Source of the DNA: Prosthecobacter sp. SYSU 5D2
GTDB taxonomy: Bacteria > Verrucomicrobiota > Verrucomicrobiia > Verrucomicrobiales > Verrucomicrobiaceae
Direction: 5' to 3'
Length of the DNA stretch: 64,000 bases
Assembly (NCBI RefSeq): GCF_039655865.1
Contig: NZ_JBBYXL010000005.1
Location: 372,001-436,000, forward strand
Shown here one piece after another: positions 61,893 to 64,000 of this stretch. The notes beneath the pieces were generated by a model. That model made no database searches and had not been told where the DNA came from. It saw only the letters and a program-made list of their open reading frames with translations. Both the position numbers and the translations under genes were made by a program. Each line of letters opens with the position of its first letter. Position 1 is the stretch's first letter.

Positions 61893-62017
61893 GACTCGGT
61901 CACCTCCTGACCCGGTCACCTCCTGACCCGGTCACCTCCTACCCGTCATCACCATGACCGGGTCACACCTGACCAGTCGCCGCCTGACCGGGTCACCACC
62001 TGACCGGGTCAGGTGGG
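61893..62017. repeat. Tandem array of TGACC-N-GGTCA palindromes
   Basis: About seven to eight units of 15-16 bp (consensus GACCCGGTCACCTCCT, later GACCGGGTCACCACCT). Units start near 61893, 61909, 61925, 61941 (degenerate), 61956, 61971 (degenerate), 61986 and 62002. Each good unit contains the dyad TGACC-N-GGTCA. The array lies about 120 bp inside attR, a position where recombinase arm or excisionase sites are expected. Confidence 0.75.
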
Positions 62018-62135
62018 GGAAGGACCGTGGAAAAGGCTTAACAGCAGGCCAAGCTCCGAGCCTGGAAGTGCACAGAAATTGCACGGTGGCAGATTCATGA
62101 ATCGCTGTAAACCAACGTAAATCGTTGATACTAAA

Positions 62136-62210
<75 letters not shown>

Positions 62211-62447
62211 AGGCGCCTGTTCGGCGGGGTTACGAGAATAAACCGGGAAGGTCTTTCGGCAACCGGATTTGCAAAAAAGAGTGCTGCTTTCTGGCGGTGA
62301 CTTCAGGAGGGCCGTTCTATGGACCCAGGCGCGGAGGAAGATGCGGGGCCAGGCTGCGCCGCCAATGGGCAGGATTCGCGAAGGAGGCTGCGTAAAGGGT
62401 TGCCTCGGAAGGATTGTTCACAGATTCTGGCTTTCCTCTCCCTGCCC

Positions 62448-63977
62448 ATGTCCACTCCCTACGATCAGGTCCCCTATCCTTGCAATGCCTATGCGCAAAC
62501 GCACCCGGCGCATCTGGCGATGATCGCCCGGCTGCATGGGCTGGACCCGGCGGCGCCGGAGCAGTGCCGGGTGCTGGAGATCGGCTGCGGGGACGGGGGC
62601 AATCTGCTGCCGCTGGCGTATGTGCTGCCGGGAAGCCGTTTCCTGGGCATTGACCTGGCGGCGACGAGCATCGAAGCGGGTCTGAAACATGCGCAGGCTT
62701 TTGGGCTGACGAACATTGATTTCCAGGCGCTGGACCTGATGCAACTGAGCCGGGAGGATATCGGGGAGTGGGATTACATCGTTGCGCACGGCGTGTTTTC
62801 CTGGGTGCCTGAACCGGTGCGGCTGCGGCTGCTGGCGCTGTGCCGGGAGGTGCTGGCCCCGCAGGGGGTGGCCTTTATCAGCTACAATGCGCATCCGGGC
62901 AGCCACCTGCGCGGCATGGTGCGGGACATGCTGGCTTATCACACGGAGAATGCGCAGGACCCGGCGACAAAGATTTCCCAGGGGCGGGCGCTGATGCAGT
63001 TTCTGGCGCAGAGCCACGGCACGGATGATGAATACGGGGCGCTGATGCGCAGTGAGGCGCAACGGGTGCTGAAATACGATTCGAATCACTTTTATCATGA
63101 TGACCTGGCGGAGATCAATGAGCCGTTTTTCCTGCATCAGTTTGCGGATCTGGCCGGGGCGCACGGGCTGCAGTACCTGGGAGATGCGGATTATTCGTCC
63201 ATGCATGCACTTCGCTATCCGCCGGAGGTGCGGGATGTGCTGGCTGGCCTGGGGGACGATGTGATCCGGGCGGAACAGTATCTGGATTTCCTGAAATGCC
63301 GCCGCTTCCGCCAGTCGCTGCTGTGCCACCAGGAGGTGAAAGTGCTGCGCCAGGTGCCCCCGGAGGTGCTGGAGGGCCTGTATTTTGCCTCCGCCGCCAA
63401 ACCGGACAGCGACGCGGTGAATCTGCTGGATGGCAGCAGCGTGACCTTCAAGGGAGAAGGCAGCCTGCAACTGACCACCAGCCATCCGCTGGCCAAGGTG
63501 ACGCTGGCCTACCTGGGCCTGCACTGGCCAGACCGGGTCAGCCTGCATGACCTGGCACAGGCGGCAGGCGGTGCACTGGGGTCGCTGCCAGAGCAGGGCA
63601 GCCTGGAGCATGTGATGACGGAATTTCTGCAAATGGGGGCGGCGGAGGCGCATGCGATGCCGGCCCCCTTTGCCACGCGACCGACAGAGAGGCCACGGGC
63701 GAGCGCGTGGGCGCTGTATCAGCGGCAGTTCGGCGGCGGCATCACCAATCTGCGCCACCAGACCTTGCATATCCGTGATGATTTTGGCCTGTGGCTGCTA
63801 GGGCAGATGGACGGGACCCGGACGGCGGACCAGATCGCCCATGAAATGGCGGCGACGGTGAAACCGGGACCGGATGGGAATCTGGACATGAACAAGGAAC
63901 TGCAGGAAGCCCGTGAACTGGTGCAAAAAGGCCTGGCTCAACTGGCGGTGCTGGGCTTCCAACTGGCGGAGAGGTGA
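62448..63977 (+). CDS. SAM-dependent methyltransferase with regulatory domain
   Basis: 509 aa from ATG 62448 (MSTPYDQVPYPCNAYAQTHP); the 43 upstream codons of the open frame are not protein-like. Class I methyltransferase motif I is VLEIGCGDGGNLLPLA, with FLGIDLAATSIEAG and DYIVAHGVFSWVP following. Residues about 200-290 match the methyltransferase regulatory (PKMT) domain (HDDLAEINEPFFLHQF). The C-terminal 200 residues are a winged-helix-like B12/PKMT-associated region. Related proteins are protein-lysine methyltransferases; the substrate is unknown here. Confidence 0.85.
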   Translation: MSTPYDQVPYPCNAYAQTHPAHLAMIARLHGLDPAAPEQCRVLEIGCGDGGNLLPLAYVLPGSRFLGIDLAATSIEAGLKHAQAFGLTNIDFQALDLMQLSREDIGEWDYIVAHGVFSWVPEPVRLRLLALCREVLAPQGVAFISYNAHPGSHLRGMVRDMLAYHTENAQDPATKISQGRALMQFLAQSHGTDDEYGALMRSEAQRVLKYDSNHFYHDDLAEINEPFFLHQFADLAGAHGLQYLGDADYSSMHALRYPPEVRDVLAGLGDDVIRAEQYLDFLKCRRFRQSLLCHQEVKVLRQVPPEVLEGLYFASAAKPDSDAVNLLDGSSVTFKGEGSLQLTTSHPLAKVTLAYLGLHWPDRVSLHDLAQAAGGALGSLPEQGSLEHVMTEFLQMGAAEAHAMPAPFATRPTERPRASAWALYQRQFGGGITNLRHQTLHIRDDFGLWLLGQMDGTRTADQIAHEMAATVKPGPDGNLDMNKELQEARELVQKGLAQLAVLGFQLAER

Positions 63978-64000
63978 TACCGCTGCCTACCAAGGTCGCA

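Noticed and set aside
61326-61957. Overlapping frames of 75-149 aa near the island end
   Set aside because: Low-complexity Arg/Gly/Pro-rich translations with no domain or ribosome-binding site.
61893-62017. CRISPR array
   Set aside because: Units are only 15-16 bp with no unique spacers and no cas genes; it is a tandem palindrome array.

Overview
The window looks like a chromosome segment from a verrucomicrobium of the Prosthecobacter/Verrucomicrobiaceae type. The evidence is two very large secreted PVC-type dehydrogenase/cytochrome c fusions (17122-21960 and 26473-30753), a ThuA domain, an SHD1-domain protein, a DUF2805 (TIGR03643) protein, a putative mercaptohistidine N1-methyltransferase and a GC-rich genome with scattered housekeeping genes. 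Genus-level placement is inference.

Layout. Bases 1-30800 are ordinary chromosome: the 3' end of an alpha/beta hydrolase, an AEC transporter, metG, a full-length RapA-like SNF2 ATPase, an esterase, a one-haem periplasmic protein, an iron-type alcohol dehydrogenase, glmS, a DUF4143 ATPase, a circularly permuted ATP-grasp-like protein, a methyltransferase, the first giant haem protein, gatC-gatA, a lipoprotein, a DUF2805 protein, a putative DNA repair/modification radical SAM protein and the second giant haem protein. Bases 62200-64000 are chromosome again, with tRNA-Thr(UGU) and a methyltransferase.

Bases 30884-62181 are an integrated island of about 31 kb. Its ends are perfect 45-bp direct repeats made of the 3' part of tRNA-Thr(UGU), and a tyrosine recombinase lies just inside the left end. 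The cargo is a roughly 20.5-kb, tightly packed, co-directional BREX operon: brxE, brxA, brxB, brxC, pglX, [DUF262-HNH nuclease, DUF1998-type helicase, coiled-coil protein with RelE-like tail], pglZ, brxL, followed by a probably frameshifted coiled-coil protein. The order is type-1 BREX (BrxA/B/C, PglX, PglZ, BrxL), but it starts with the BrxE usually linked to type 6 and carries three extra genes between pglX and pglZ. The BrxL is unusual: after its AAA+ domain it has no Lon protease domain and instead ends in a domain closely matching the phospholipase D-like C-terminal domain of the eukaryotic ESCRT-III binding protein MITD1.

Downstream of BREX the island holds a broken type I restriction hsdM relic, an XRE repressor with a palindromic operator, an SHD1 protein, a zeta-toxin-like protein lacking the P-loop lysine, two tiny ORFs, an excisionase-like HTH plus HUH replication-like pair, a divergent HTH protein, about 0.9 kb of non-coding DNA, and an array of TGACC-N-GGTCA palindromes next to the right att site. 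The picture is a mobile or formerly mobile defence island, with BREX as the main payload and recombination/replication modules at its ends.
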